Part shown: positions 28,666 through 38,134 of the stretch, piece after piece | How the letters are laid out: the number at the start of each line of letters is the position of its first letter | Numbering within the stretch: position 1 is the first letter of the stretch | Source: Marinomonas sp. SBI8L | GTDB taxonomy: Bacteria > Pseudomonadota > Gammaproteobacteria > Pseudomonadales > Marinomonadaceae | DNA: 64,000 nucleotides | Assembly: GCF_001624705.1 (NCBI RefSeq) | Contig: NZ_JSEO01000001.1 | Location: 346,307-410,306, forward strand | Direction of reading: 5' to 3' | Translations under genes and position numbers: made by a program | The notes under the pieces: generated by a model | Databases searched by the model: none | Seen by the model: the letters and a program-made list of their open reading frames with translations, nothing else | Told to the model about the DNA's origin: nothing

Positions 28666-28692
28666 AACACCCGCCTATCTGCGGGTGTTTGT
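28666..28692. terminator. Terminator after ydiJ
   Basis: AAACACCCGC and GCGGGTGTTT pair around a short CTATCT loop, followed by GTTTT. It sits 25 bases after the ydiJ stop and just before the next gene. Confidence 0.85.
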
Positions 28693-28710
28693 TTTAAGAA
28701 GCAAATTCCC

Positions 28711-29451
28711 ATGCATAATTCTCACGTTATATATCAGTCTCAAGATGAGTTTGGTCAAATTACAGTCCATGAAGATGGCCAATATCGTTTGCTGTCTTTT
28801 GCAAAAGGCGATGAACAAAGCCGTATAAGCCTTTCTAAACCTAATGTTTTACAGCATGAATATACTCAAGCCATGATGCTAAGTTTATTATTCTGCAAGC
28901 CTAAACGCGCCACCGTACTTGGTTTAGGCGGAGGCTGCCTTATAAGAGCGCTCTTAGATACAGTACCTGGTATCAAGTTAACGGCTGTCGAGCTTCGTCC
29001 AGAGGTCATTAGAATCGCCGAAAAGTACTTTCATCTCCCTCGCTCAAAAAGGCTACAAATACTCGAACAAGACGCTAAAACCTATATTACTCAAAAGCCA
29101 GACAAGAAAGTGGATCTACTCTTTACCGACCTCTACCTAGAGGAGGGTATGGATAAGGCAGTATTAGCTGAGAACTTTATCGAGGATTGTGACAAACACT
29201 TAAAGAATGAAGGTTGGTTAATTATAAATTGCTGGGAAGAAGATCACAATTACACCAACTTAATCGAAGTATTACGTAATTATTTTATTGATATTAGAAG
29301 CATTAATACCAGTAGTGGTAATTGGGTTATCTTGGCAGGTAAACGGATAAACTATCAAACAGCCAAAGCCCTTAAGCAAGATGCACAAAAGCTATCTTCT
29401 GACCTGGACTTTCAATTAGGCAAATGGTTAAACCGATTAGCGGAAGTTTAA
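28711..29451 (+). CDS. Spermidine-synthase-like methyltransferase-fold protein
   Basis: 246 residues. The Rossmann nucleotide-binding core is clear: VLGLGGGCLIRALL (motif I, about 70-83), KLTAVELRPEVIRIAEKYF with the acidic ribose-binding Glu, and DAKTYITQ followed by DLLFTDLY. The fold is that of spermidine/spermine synthases and their non-aminopropyl relatives. The N-terminal beta domain (VIYQSQDEFGQITVHED) also fits. The classical polyamine-site motif GGGDG is altered to GLGGGCL, so whether it makes polyamines is doubtful. It is a single gene behind a terminator. Confidence 0.7.
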   Translation: MHNSHVIYQSQDEFGQITVHEDGQYRLLSFAKGDEQSRISLSKPNVLQHEYTQAMMLSLLFCKPKRATVLGLGGGCLIRALLDTVPGIKLTAVELRPEVIRIAEKYFHLPRSKRLQILEQDAKTYITQKPDKKVDLLFTDLYLEEGMDKAVLAENFIEDCDKHLKNEGWLIINCWEEDHNYTNLIEVLRNYFIDIRSINTSSGNWVILAGKRINYQTAKALKQDAQKLSSDLDFQLGKWLNRLAEV

Positions 29452-29722
29452 AGGCTAATTTTTGCCCTTAACCTTTAATCACCATGGCCTTATTCTCATT
29501 CTGAGGATAAGGCCTTCATACTTTCTTCTCATTACAAGTAAAACAGTTACACCAAGCTACATATCATTACATCTGCTTAACTGTTTTTACACGAATTTTC
29601 CATAGACTTATATCATGTAAAGTAGCATTAAGTAAGATTTTATATTGTGAAAAATAAGGATATATCACCATGGACTATCTCAGACTTAGTTACATATCTT
29701 TTTATCCTTATGAGAAACTCAC

Positions 29723-31336
29723 ATGTCATTATCAAAAAAGCTTCTTAGTATCATTTCGATTGCTATTGCAGCAGCATTAATAGTTGCCCTTGTTGCCATT
29801 GCCAATATCAATCGTGGCTTTGAGAGTTACGATCAAATATTCACCACAGAACTAAGTGCTGAAAGAACTGCTCTCACCCTAAATATTGAATTCAAACGAC
29901 AAGTCCAAGAATGGAAGAACGTTTTAATTCGAGGTAAAGACCCTAAGCAGTTAAAGAAATATTGGGGTAAGTTCAAAAACCAAGAAAAGAAAGTACAAGA
30001 TATTTCAACTCAGCTAATTGCCTATCTTGATAACTACCCTGAACAACTGACGGTAGCCAAAGAGTTTAAAAGTAATCACCTACAAATGGGTGAAAAGTAT
30101 CAACAAGGCTATAACGCCTTTGTCGCCGCAAATTTTGACATCAAAACGGGTGATAAAGCGGTTTCAGGCATAGACAGAAAACCCTCTGCGCAAGTTGAGT
30201 CTCTTTCTGATACGTTAGCTGAAATTAGTAAATCTAAGCGTGATTCTGTTTCAACTGATGTAACAAATAACATCATTTGGTCAATCGCTACATTAATCAT
30301 CATCTTAATCGTGATTACCTTGTCGGCATCAAGCTTAATCAATAGGTTGATTATTAACCCACTATTATCACTTATCAATAATGTATCAGAGTTAGCACAG
30401 GGTAAGATAATTGCAGATTTAAACCTTGAGAGAAATGATGAATTAGGCGATTTAAGTAAGGCTACTCAAAATTTAAAAAGCTTCTTATCAACTCTTTCAG
30501 ACAAGCTACAGTCTTCAACTATCTCTCTAACTAACAGCTCTCAGAACTTGCATAATGTTGCTGAAAACCTGACAGTGAATTCTGACACTCAAACCCAACA
30601 AAGCCATGAAGCTCAGACAGCTATTTCTGACATGAACACACAAGCAGATGACTCTGTCAGACAGGTTGAACAAACAGCTCAAGCCAGTGATCATAGCCAA
30701 AAGATTGCGATTGAAAGTAAAGATGCAATGCATTTAACACTTAACGGCATTGATAAGCTTGTAGGAGATATTGACTCAGCTTCCTCTGCAATAGAATCGC
30801 TTGCTAGCCAAACTGAACAAGTAAATTCTGTATTAGAGGTCATTCAAGGTATTGCAGAACAAACCAACCTTCTTGCTTTGAACGCAGCAATAGAAGCAGC
30901 ACGAGCGGGAGAACAAGGCCGAGGTTTTGCTGTTGTAGCAGACGAAGTACGAAACTTAGCACAGAAAACCCATGTCTCCACAGAAGAGATCCAGAAAGTA
31001 TTGTTAAATGTTACTACCGGAACAAATGAAGCCGTAAAAGCAATCCAAGGTGGTAAAGATCAAAGTAACCACATTCAAGAGACGGTCAATAAAGCCAGTG
31101 AAAAACTTACTATTGCCGTTGACTCAATTGCTGAAATTAACCAATTAAATAATTTGGTTAAATCTGCAATGGAAACTCAACAGACCTCTTCACAACAAGT
31201 TGAACAACTAATAGGTGAGATAAACCATAAAATTACCGACAATGCAGAACAGGTCACACAAGCTACTCAGGCAAGTAACCAGATTATGCATGTGGTGGAT
31301 GACTTCAATGATTTATCAGGTTGGTTTAAACGCTAA
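29723..31336 (+). CDS. Methyl-accepting chemotaxis protein
   Basis: 537 residues. The first transmembrane helix is at about 8-28 and the second at about 190-212. Between them is a 160-residue helical-bundle ligand domain without a recognised PAS or Cache signature. A HAMP domain (about 212-265) leads to the cytoplasmic signalling coiled coil. Its conserved hairpin tip is near 372-410 ([35 protein letters not shown]), where CheA and CheW bind. No CheB/CheR pentapeptide is seen at the C-terminus. No chemotaxis genes are nearby, so it is an orphan receptor. The ligand is unknown. Confidence 0.93.
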   Translation: MSLSKKLLSIISIAIAAALIVALVAIANINRGFESYDQIFTTELSAERTALTLNIEFKRQVQEWKNVLIRGKDPKQLKKYWGKFKNQEKKVQDISTQLIAYLDNYPEQLTVAKEFKSNHLQMGEKYQQGYNAFVAANFDIKTGDKAVSGIDRKPSAQVESLSDTLAEISKSKRDSVSTDVTNNIIWSIATLIIILIVITLSASSLINRLIINPLLSLINNVSELAQGKIIADLNLERNDELGDLSKATQNLKSFLSTLSDKLQSSTISLTNSSQNLHNVAENLTVNSDTQTQQSHEAQTAISDMNTQADDSVRQVEQTAQASDHSQKIAIESKDAMHLTLNGIDKLVGDIDSASSAIESLASQTEQVNSVLEVIQGIAEQTNLLALNAAIEAARAGEQGRGFAVVADEVRNLAQKTHVSTEEIQKVLLNVTTGTNEAVKAIQGGKDQSNHIQETVNKASEKLTIAVDSIAEINQLNNLVKSAMETQQTSSQQVEQLIGEINHKITDNAEQVTQATQASNQIMHVVDDFNDLSGWFKR

Positions 31337-31351
31337 ATCTATTTAGCACTA

Positions 31352-31378
31352 AAAAAGGGAGCTATTCGCTCCCTTTTT
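31352..31378. terminator. Bidirectional terminator between receptor gene and pgm
   Basis: AAAAAGGGAGC and GCTCCCTTTTT pair around TATTC. The structure serves both the chemoreceptor gene (+) and pgm (-), which converge here. Confidence 0.9.
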
Positions 31379-31382
31379 AATT

Positions 31383-33020
31383 CTAGGCCAAGGCCTCACC
31401 AACCAAATTTTTTGCGCCTTCTTCAAGCTCACTTAAATGAGCTTCAGAAACAAAACTTTCTAGGTAAATTTTATAAATATTCTCTGTGCCTGATGGCCTT
31501 GCTGCAAACCAACCATTGGCCGTTTCAACTTTGAGCCCTCCAATTGCCGCTTGATTCCCTGGCGCTTTAGTCAATACACGACTGATATTATCTCCCGCTA
31601 AGGTATCCCCTTTTACAGACTCAGCACTTAAGTTAGCCAAGATAGCTTTTGCTTCACCAGAGCAAGGCACATCAATACGCTTATAAAAAGGCGTGCCATA
31701 TTTCACAACTTGCTCTTGGCTTAGCTGGTAAGGATCTTTACCAGTCACAGCAAGAATTTCAGCGGCAAGTAGCGCAAGAATGAAACCATCTTTGTCTGTC
31801 GTCCATACACTGCCATCATGACGTAAGAAAGAGGCACCTGCACTTTCTTCTCCACCAAAACCCATCGCACCAGAATAAAGTCCATCAACGTACCACTTAA
31901 AACCAACTGGCACTTCACATAATGTACGACCTAAACCTTCAACAACACGATCAATCATGCCACTTGAAACTAAGGTTTTACCAAACAAGGTATCTGCTGG
32001 CCATTCCGGTCTATTGTTAGCTAGGTATTCTATAGCGACGGCTAGGTAAGCGTTCGGGTTCATTAATCCAGATGATGCACATACAATACCGTGACGATCG
32101 AAATCAGGGTCGTTCCCCACAGCAATATCAAAATCATCTTTCATTTTGAGAAGATTATTCATGGCATAAGGTGATGAACAGTCCATACGAATACGACCAT
32201 CTTTATCCAAAGGCATAAAAGCAAAGCAGGCATCTAGATTTGGATTTACGATTTCGATATTTAATCCATACTTATCTGCGATAGGCTGCCAGAACTGAAT
32301 CCCTGAACCACCCATAGGATCAACACCAATACGAATGCCAGCTTTAGCAATCGCCTTCATATCAATTACTTTATCAAGGTCAGAAACATAGTGATCTATA
32401 TAGTCAAACTCTTCGACTAGATCAGACTGACTTAAAGCATTACCTCTTAAACGTTTAACCCCTTCTAAACCAAGGCTTAAAAGCTCATTCGCACGTATCG
32501 CTATTTTATTTGTAATATCCGTATCAGCAGGGCCACCTTTAGGTGGATTATATTTAATACCGCCATCTTCTGGTGGGTTATGAGAAGGTGTGATGACAAT
32601 GCCATCTGCAACATCTTGCTGAGCTTGATTATGTGTAAGAATTGCATGGGAAATAACGGGTGTTGGGGTATAGCTATTTGATTGAACTCTTACTCTCACT
32701 CCATTTGCAGTAAGTACTTCTAATGCGGTTTGAAAAGCCGCATCTGATAAAGCGTGAGTATCTTTACCCAAATAAAGCGGTCCGCCTATACCCTGCTCTT
32801 GTCTGTGCTCAGCAATGGCTTGGCAAATCGCCAAAATATGGTCTTCATTAAAACTTGCGTTTAGAGCGGTTCCTCTATGTCCTGAGGTACCAAAAACGAC
32901 TTTTTGATCTGCATTTGATTCAATATCAGGTTTTTTACAGAAATATGCCGTCATCAATGCGGGGATATTTACGAGTTGATCAAGGGGAGCAAGTTGTCCA
33001 GCTTGAGGGTGAATTGCCAT
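31383..33020 (-). CDS. pgm: Phosphoglucomutase (alpha-D-glucose-specific)
   Basis: Interconverts glucose-1-phosphate and glucose-6-phosphate. The N-terminus [16 protein letters not shown] closely follows the bacterial Pgm pattern, with [10 protein letters not shown] next. The phosphoserine loop is in [12 protein letters not shown] (about 140-150). The metal-binding DPDFDRHG and the sugar-binding GGEESAG follow, and the phosphate-binding [10 protein letters not shown] is near the end. The start is ATG 33020 with GAGGT upstream (545 residues, the family length). The longer frame from 33083 has no family counterpart. It sits just downstream of the siderophore operon in the same direction, but is likely unrelated to it. 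Confidence 0.96.
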   Translation of the reverse strand: MAIHPQAGQLAPLDQLVNIPALMTAYFCKKPDIESNADQKVVFGTSGHRGTALNASFNEDHILAICQAIAEHRQEQGIGGPLYLGKDTHALSDAAFQTALEVLTANGVRVRVQSNSYTPTPVISHAILTHNQAQQDVADGIVITPSHNPPEDGGIKYNPPKGGPADTDITNKIAIRANELLSLGLEGVKRLRGNALSQSDLVEEFDYIDHYVSDLDKVIDMKAIAKAGIRIGVDPMGGSGIQFWQPIADKYGLNIEIVNPNLDACFAFMPLDKDGRIRMDCSSPYAMNNLLKMKDDFDIAVGNDPDFDRHGIVCASSGLMNPNAYLAVAIEYLANNRPEWPADTLFGKTLVSSGMIDRVVEGLGRTLCEVPVGFKWYVDGLYSGAMGFGGEESAGASFLRHDGSVWTTDKDGFILALLAAEILAVTGKDPYQLSQEQVVKYGTPFYKRIDVPCSGEAKAILANLSAESVKGDTLAGDNISRVLTKAPGNQAAIGGLKVETANGWFAARPSGTENIYKIYLESFVSEAHLSELEEGAKNLVGEALA

Positions 33021-33099
33021 ATTTACCTCTAAAATGAAGAATCTCAACTTATGGTCGCTTAAATTTATTTCAGATTCAATCACTTAAAAAAAACTTAAT

Positions 33100-33879
33100 T
33101 TAAGGAAACATGAGTTCAAAACCCAACTGCCTTGGTAGCGCTAACATAGAGATCACTTTAGAGTGATAAAAATCAAACTGAACAGAAAAGCTTTGCCCTC
33201 TTACCCACTGACCACCTAAATCTCTTTCAAGCGACAGCTCAGCACTTCCTTGTAACCAATCTATTGCGATGACACTCATATCATCAAAATATAAATAGCT
33301 TAAAATAAGAGGTGATAAGGCTTTAATAACGCTCTTTTTCACTGAATAAATGAGTGCAAGAGTCAGTTCATCCAAATGAGTCGCAAATCTCAATCTCTCA
33401 GCCTGAGTTAAGACGCCAAAGGCTGTATTAGAACTGAGAGCAAACTCAGCTCTTGATTCTGCCCTTGCAACGATACTGACACCGATAGATTGATAGTCTT
33501 TGCTTTTTGCAATCATAACCAATGCATAAGGATAACAATGGGCAATACTGCCTATGATACCCTTCGGCCAGATTGGCATATTCTTGTCATCACTTTCTAA
33601 ATACTCATGATGCACGGCAAAATCAAATAGCAATTGATGGGCACATAAGCGACCAGCGAGATATTCTGCTTGCCGAGTTTGTGTCATTTTTTGCCAAAGG
33701 TGATTTAGCGGAAAATCAAAGTATGAAAAGGTATCCTTGCCTTGATAAGCTTTATGAAAATGCTCAAGACTAAAATTGGTTGCCGCAAAAGCAATTTTCT
33801 TACTGGGCTCTTGACTCCGTTTCAGCGGCCAAGTTTTATCAAATCTTGGCCAAAACAAGTTTGATGCTAACATTTCCAC
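33100..33879 (-). CDS. EntD-like 4'-phosphopantetheinyl transferase fold protein, metal-site residues lost
   Basis: 259 residues, last gene of the siderophore operon, 2 bases after entA. The EntD/Sfp architecture is clear: RQAEYLAGRLCAHQLL, WPKGIIGSIAHCYPYAL (the GSISH region) and the two metal-motif regions. In active enzymes the first reads GIDIE or GVDVE and the second (F/W)SxKEsxxK. Here they read GVSIV (Ser135 for Asp, Val137 for Glu) and YSVKKSVIK (Lys182 for Glu). All three acidic residues that hold Mg2+ in Sfp/EntD are replaced. The frame is open and unbroken. It is either inactive, a regulatory or scaffold remnant, or works without the usual metal. See the finding. Confidence 0.8.
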   Translation of the reverse strand: MEMLASNLFWPRFDKTWPLKRSQEPSKKIAFAATNFSLEHFHKAYQGKDTFSYFDFPLNHLWQKMTQTRQAEYLAGRLCAHQLLFDFAVHHEYLESDDKNMPIWPKGIIGSIAHCYPYALVMIAKSKDYQSIGVSIVARAESRAEFALSSNTAFGVLTQAERLRFATHLDELTLALIYSVKKSVIKALSPLILSYLYFDDMSVIAIDWLQGSAELSLERDLGGQWVRGQSFSVQFDFYHSKVISMLALPRQLGFELMFP

Positions 33880-33881
33880 GA

Positions 33882-34646
33882 TTAAGCCCCTAAGGTTGCA
33901 CCGCCATCCACGACAATATCTTGCATTGTGATATGGGACGCCAAGTCAGATGCTAAGAAAAGTGCCGTATTTGCTACCTCTTCAACCTGCGCGATTTTAT
34001 TAAGTGGAATACCTAGTTTGAAACGATCTGCTTGCCCAAAAATAGTGGCAGCATATGCCGCTTTATCTTTAAGCATTGCCTGTAACATAGGCGTATCAGT
34101 TGATCCTGGTGATACACAATTACATCTTACTGAGTAAGGTGCTAGCTCTAACGCTAAATTGTGACTCAAACTGATCAAAGCCGCTTTAGAGGCACTGTAA
34201 GCCAGCATACCTTTACGAGGAACATGGCCTGCATTAGAGGCAATATTGACAATCGCACCTGATTTTTGAGCTTTAAATTCTGGCATTAACGCCTGCATCA
34301 AATAAAAAACACCAGATACATTCACATCAAAACAGGTTTGCCAGTCTTGTTGAGATATTTCATTGGTTTCACCCAGACGCAAAATACCAGCAGCATTAAT
34401 TAAAACATCAATATCATGATTTTTAAGCAAGGTCGAAACGACGCGACTCACCGCCTCAGCATCACTAATATCCAAGGCTTGAACAACAAAGCCATAGTCT
34501 TGATCAAAATCGCTTTTGCGTACCCCATGAAAAGCCTTATCCAAGGCTATCAACTTAGCGCCTTGTTCATGCAGCATTTGCGCAATACATAAACCGACAC
34601 CTTGAGCGGCCCCCGTTACCCAAACCGTTTTACCTTTAAACTTCAT
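33882..34646 (-). CDS. entA: 2,3-dihydro-2,3-dihydroxybenzoate dehydrogenase
   Basis: 254-residue short-chain dehydrogenase that oxidises 2,3-dihydro-2,3-dihydroxybenzoate to 2,3-dihydroxybenzoate with NAD. The cofactor motif VTGAAQGVG is at about 10-18, NAAG near 85 and the catalytic YSASKAAL near 148-155. The C-terminal half (CNCVSPGSTDTPML, PLNKIAQVEEVA, HITMQDIVVDGGATLG) matches EntA/DhbA rather than generic SDRs. It follows entE by 61 bases and precedes the PPTase gene by 2. Its substrate needs an isochorismatase (EntB/DhbB) that is not in this window. Confidence 0.9.
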   Translation of the reverse strand: MKFKGKTVWVTGAAQGVGLCIAQMLHEQGAKLIALDKAFHGVRKSDFDQDYGFVVQALDISDAEAVSRVVSTLLKNHDIDVLINAAGILRLGETNEISQQDWQTCFDVNVSGVFYLMQALMPEFKAQKSGAIVNIASNAGHVPRKGMLAYSASKAALISLSHNLALELAPYSVRCNCVSPGSTDTPMLQAMLKDKAAYAATIFGQADRFKLGIPLNKIAQVEEVANTALFLASDLASHITMQDIVVDGGATLGA

Positions 34647-34707
34647 ATTTGCCTTCTACTCACACTAAGCCTTTCTGACTCAGCTCAATCTTTTACGTCA
34701 TTTAAAA

Positions 34708-36327
34708 TTAAATAACTTTTAGTGCTTGAGTTTTTAACGCCTGTTTATCAATTTTGCCCACTGGCGTTAATGGCATGTTTGACAAACATTGAAACGCATC
34801 AGGCAAACTGTCTTTTCCTATCCCTAAAGACACAAGGTGTTTACGAATAACCAAGGGCTTAATATCTTTATTTTTTAACACCAGAAAAGCACAGCTTTTT
34901 TCACCTAACTCAGCATCAGGCACAGCAACTAATGCCACTTGCGAGATAGCCTCATGTTTCAGCAAAAGGTTCTCTACCTCATGTAAAGCAAGCGTTTCAT
35001 GGCCTCGTTTAATTTGCTCATTCACCCTACCTACTACTTTTATATTTCCCAGAGCATCCTGTTGCACAAGATCGCCAGAGCAATAAAAGCCTTCAGCATC
35101 AAAGGAACTCTGGTTATATTCAGGGCTATTAAAGTAGCCTCTAAAGGTATAAGGGCCGCGTGTCATTAACATACCAATTTGACCCACAGCGACTTCCTGA
35201 CACGCCTGATTCACCACTCTAACTTCGTCAGCTTCACTCATAGGCCGACCCTGTGTCGTGTAATTAAGCTCTTCATCTAAGCGCGTATAATTCACCAGAC
35301 CTTCAGCCATTCCAAAGACCTGCTGTAACTGACAACCTAATACTTGCGGCACTAATCTCGCTTGCGCTTCTGCAAAGCTTGCACCGCCCACTTGAAGTAA
35401 CTTTAAGCTTTTTAACTTGGCTTGATGTTCAGGTGCTGCATCTAACCACAAAGCAACCGCTGGCGGCACTAAGGCTGTCATATTGACTTGATGCTTACTA
35501 ATAAGCTCAAAGCAATGTATTGGCTCCGATGACTGAGCAATAATCAAAGTAGCCCCAGCATAAAATACGCCTAAGGCCCCTGGTGAACTCATTGGAAAAT
35601 TATGTTGAATTGGTAAAGCACACAAATACCGTGTATCTTGGTCAAGCCCACACACCTCAACACTCTTTCTAACACTATAAAGATAATCATTATGGGTTCT
35701 TGGAATGAGCTTTGAGAGGCCTGTACTACCGCTCGATAGCTGAAAAAAAGCCACTTCATCAGCATCAGATGCCTGATCAAAACTCGGGTTTTCAATTTTC
35801 TTATGATCCGCAGAATAGAGAATATCCTGCATAGAAACGGCATAGTCACAGGCTTTTAAAGAAAGGATAGTCTCTATACTTGTTGAAGCCGTTTTTAAAC
35901 CAGAAACAAACTCTTGGTTAGCAAACAATTCATGCTCTGGTGAAACAATTAATAAACTCGGCGCTAACTGCTCAACATAAGCACTAATTTCCAGCGCCTG
36001 CTGATGAAAAAAAGCATTAACCGCCGCCACACCTAGCTTTAATAATGCAAAATATGTCACATAAAACTCTAAACAATTAGGCAGCTGAACAAGCGCCGTA
36101 TCAAACCGCTTAACGCCTTGCTGATCTAAATAGATAGCAAGGGTATTAGCCATTTGATCAAGTTCGAGATAGGTTACTTGTCTTTCACCATCTATAATCG
36201 CGACACTATTAGGATTGCTTTCCACTTGATCTTCAATCATTTGGGTTAGTGGCTCATCGCTCCAATATCCCGCTTTACGATAAGCTTCTTCAAAATTCTT
36301 TGGCCAACGACTATAGGCAATGCTCAT
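34708..36327 (-). CDS. entE: 2,3-dihydroxybenzoate-AMP ligase
   Basis: 539 residues of the stand-alone aryl-acid adenylation family. The phosphate loop is LSSGSTGLSKLIPRTH (about 196-211). The acceptor-site segment VFGMAEGLVNYT, the hinge GRVNEQIKRGHETLALHEVE (about 427-446) and the catalytic C-terminal Lys of PVGKIDKQAL (about 525-534) are all intact. It activates DHB as an acyl adenylate and loads it on an aryl carrier protein. The carrier (EntB C-domain) is not seen nearby. Its start overlaps the entC stop by 4 bases, so the two are coupled. Confidence 0.93.
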   Translation of the reverse strand: MSIAYSRWPKNFEEAYRKAGYWSDEPLTQMIEDQVESNPNSVAIIDGERQVTYLELDQMANTLAIYLDQQGVKRFDTALVQLPNCLEFYVTYFALLKLGVAAVNAFFHQQALEISAYVEQLAPSLLIVSPEHELFANQEFVSGLKTASTSIETILSLKACDYAVSMQDILYSADHKKIENPSFDQASDADEVAFFQLSSGSTGLSKLIPRTHNDYLYSVRKSVEVCGLDQDTRYLCALPIQHNFPMSSPGALGVFYAGATLIIAQSSEPIHCFELISKHQVNMTALVPPAVALWLDAAPEHQAKLKSLKLLQVGGASFAEAQARLVPQVLGCQLQQVFGMAEGLVNYTRLDEELNYTTQGRPMSEADEVRVVNQACQEVAVGQIGMLMTRGPYTFRGYFNSPEYNQSSFDAEGFYCSGDLVQQDALGNIKVVGRVNEQIKRGHETLALHEVENLLLKHEAISQVALVAVPDAELGEKSCAFLVLKNKDIKPLVIRKHLVSLGIGKDSLPDAFQCLSNMPLTPVGKIDKQALKTQALKVI

Positions 36328-37535
36328 AACCCTTCTCCTCCACCCACCTCGGTTTTATGAAAACCAAAGGCGTCCATCATGGTTGCTAACTTAGCTTGAG
36401 TTTCTAACCATTCAGCATCAGGGCTGGACGCTTCAACAATTCCTGCCCCTGCAAACAGCCTTACTTCATTATGGGAAACCGTACCGCAACGTATCGTCAC
36501 GACCCATTCACCATTACCTTGTGCATCACACCAACCGACCATGCCAGTAAATAAACCACGCTCGAAAGGCTCTACCAGGTCAATCAACTTTTTTGCTAAT
36601 CGAGTAGGATAACCACACACAGCCGGTGTTGGATGTAACTGGCAAGCTAAAGTCAAAACAGATTCATCTGCCTGCTTTAGCTCGCCTTTAATTTGAGTTG
36701 ATAAATGCCACATGCGTGAAGTGCTCATTAACTCAGGTTCATATGGCGCATCTAGCGTGTCGCAATAAGGTGCTAATACATTGCGAACATCATCAATCAC
36801 CAACTTATGTTCAAAATTGTCTTTTTGAGAATGCTTAAGATCATAAGCATGTTGTTCATCTATTTCTTTGTCCGCCATTCGCTTAGCCGAGCCAGCAAGC
36901 GGATTAGAAAAGACACGCATACCTTCTTTTCTGAGAAGTAGCTCTGGGCTTGCGCCAATTAAATCTGTGCTTTCATTCAGAGGGATTTTAAAATGGTAAC
37001 CAGCGGGATTTTGGCTTAGCAGGTTTTTTATTACTTTTTGCGTATTAACAGGCTCTTTCGTCTTAACTTCGTATACACGAGATAAAACAGCTTTTTGAAT
37101 ATCACTGTGCTCAAAGTTAGCAATGGCCTGTTTTACACCACGTTTAAAGGTGATTTCATCAGGAATACTCTTTGCCATTTCAATCAGGTTTGAATAGCCT
37201 GAACTTGAATCTTCTTCTTGTTTAAGCAAGTCGTCACGGTCAAAAAATTCATACTCACTTGGTACGTAAAGACATGACTCTTGGTTTAAATCAAATGGAA
37301 TAGCGCCAATGAGAATTGGGTTCTCTTGGCCAAGTTCACGAGCCTTATCAAAGGCCTGACTGACAACACGTTGAAATCTTCCTCTTTCGCTTTCTTCACC
37401 AAATGCTGGGGTAGAAACTTTAACTAACTGTCCCTTTGCCCTTATGCTCTTATGAGCTGACATATACAAATAGTCAGCTAACTCTTCAGTATCTGATAAT
37501 TCAGAAGCTGAAGTTTGATTAGAGCTGTTGTTCAT
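36324..37535 (-). CDS. entC: Isochorismate synthase
   Basis: 403 residues. Converts chorismate to isochorismate, the first step of DHB synthesis. Core motifs are [34 protein letters not shown], and [12 protein letters not shown] followed by [10 protein letters not shown], all typical of EntC/DhbC rather than anthranilate synthase. I place the start at ATG 37535, with GGAGA upstream, rather than ATG 37547. It follows mbtH with a 180-base gap and overlaps entE by 4 bases. It is expected to be iron-repressed from the Fur site upstream of mbtH, unless the gap holds its own promoter. Confidence 0.93.
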   Translation of the reverse strand: MNNSSNQTSASELSDTEELADYLYMSAHKSIRAKGQLVKVSTPAFGEESERGRFQRVVSQAFDKARELGQENPILIGAIPFDLNQESCLYVPSEYEFFDRDDLLKQEEDSSSGYSNLIEMAKSIPDEITFKRGVKQAIANFEHSDIQKAVLSRVYEVKTKEPVNTQKVIKNLLSQNPAGYHFKIPLNESTDLIGASPELLLRKEGMRVFSNPLAGSAKRMADKEIDEQHAYDLKHSQKDNFEHKLVIDDVRNVLAPYCDTLDAPYEPELMSTSRMWHLSTQIKGELKQADESVLTLACQLHPTPAVCGYPTRLAKKLIDLVEPFERGLFTGMVGWCDAQGNGEWVVTIRCGTVSHNEVRLFAGAGIVEASSPDAEWLETQAKLATMMDAFGFHKTEVGGGEGL

Positions 37536-37714
37536 CCCTGTCTCCATGAAAATGATATTTGATTCCTTATTGTTTTTTATTTCTAAAAAGCACTAATTCA
37601 TCGATTAAATGACGTTAAACTGGCAACTAAGTACAAGTGAAAAACAAAAGAGACAATTGCGCACTTGAAAGATTCAAGCAAAAACCGCCCTATCTATTTC
37701 TCCTAATTCATACT

Positions 37715-37909
37715 TTATTTCACTAGAGATTTAGGCTGGGCCCAATGGCGATCAATATAATCAATACAGGTGTCACGATCTCCAGGACCGTATTCTAGAT
37801 ACCATCCCATAGGAATATCCTGTAACTTTGGCCATAAGCTGTACTGCTCATTAAGATTACTCAAGACAACAAAGCCAACTTCATCCTGCTTGTTATTTGA
37901 AGTTCCCAT
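37715..37909 (-). CDS. MbtH-like NRPS accessory protein
   Basis: 64 residues. MbtH-like proteins bind and activate or stabilise NRPS adenylation domains. The invariant core NEQYSLWP and the PMGW(Y) motif are present. The tail CIDYIDRHWAQPKSL is shorter than the usual WTDxRPxSL by two residues and lacks the Asp-Arg pair. It is the first gene of the cluster, 110 bases downstream of a Fur site. Its usual partner is an NRPS with an adenylation domain. None lies in the window, so the partner must be elsewhere, or it serves EntE. Confidence 0.88.
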   Translation of the reverse strand: MGTSNNKQDEVGFVVLSNLNEQYSLWPKLQDIPMGWYLEYGPGDRDTCIDYIDRHWAQPKSLVK

Positions 37910-38018
37910 CTCTATACACCTCCAAGCGTTACCAATGTTTTATTTTTGATAGCAGAGTCCAAATCAGAGGCACTCTCCTATGCGATAAATAAAATATACG
38001 TCAAACTTTAAATGATTT

Positions 38019-38033
38019 CAAGAATCATTCTCA
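38019..38033 (-). promoter_or_regulatory. Fur box upstream of the siderophore operon
   Basis: On the minus strand the sequence reads TGAGAATGATTCTTG, a good match to the 7-1-7 Fur consensus TGATAATnATTATCA. It lies about 110 bases before the mbtH start, where the operon promoter should be. It predicts iron repression of mbtH-entCEA. Confidence 0.75.
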
Positions 38034-38084
38034 TTTAGATTTATGTTTATTATTTCATCTCCTTACAGTTAAACATCAAAAAAA

Positions 38085-38112
38085 AACCACCTTGATTTGC
38101 ATCAAGGTGGTT
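38085..38112 (-). terminator. Terminator of the KAS III gene
   Basis: AACCACCTTGAT and ATCAAGGTGGTT pair around a 4-base loop. T runs flank the stem on both strands. It lies 22 bases after the KAS III stop and insulates that gene from the Fur-controlled operon. Confidence 0.9.
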
Positions 38113-38134
38113 TTTTAAACAAAGAAAAGAATGA

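Noticed and set aside
29670-29780. A 36-codon frame with AAGGA upstream that overlaps the chemoreceptor start in another frame
   Set aside because: The chemoreceptor start at 29723 has its own acceptable Shine-Dalgarno. The short frame has no recognisable features and most of it lies inside the receptor gene. It is more likely chance, though the spacing is good.
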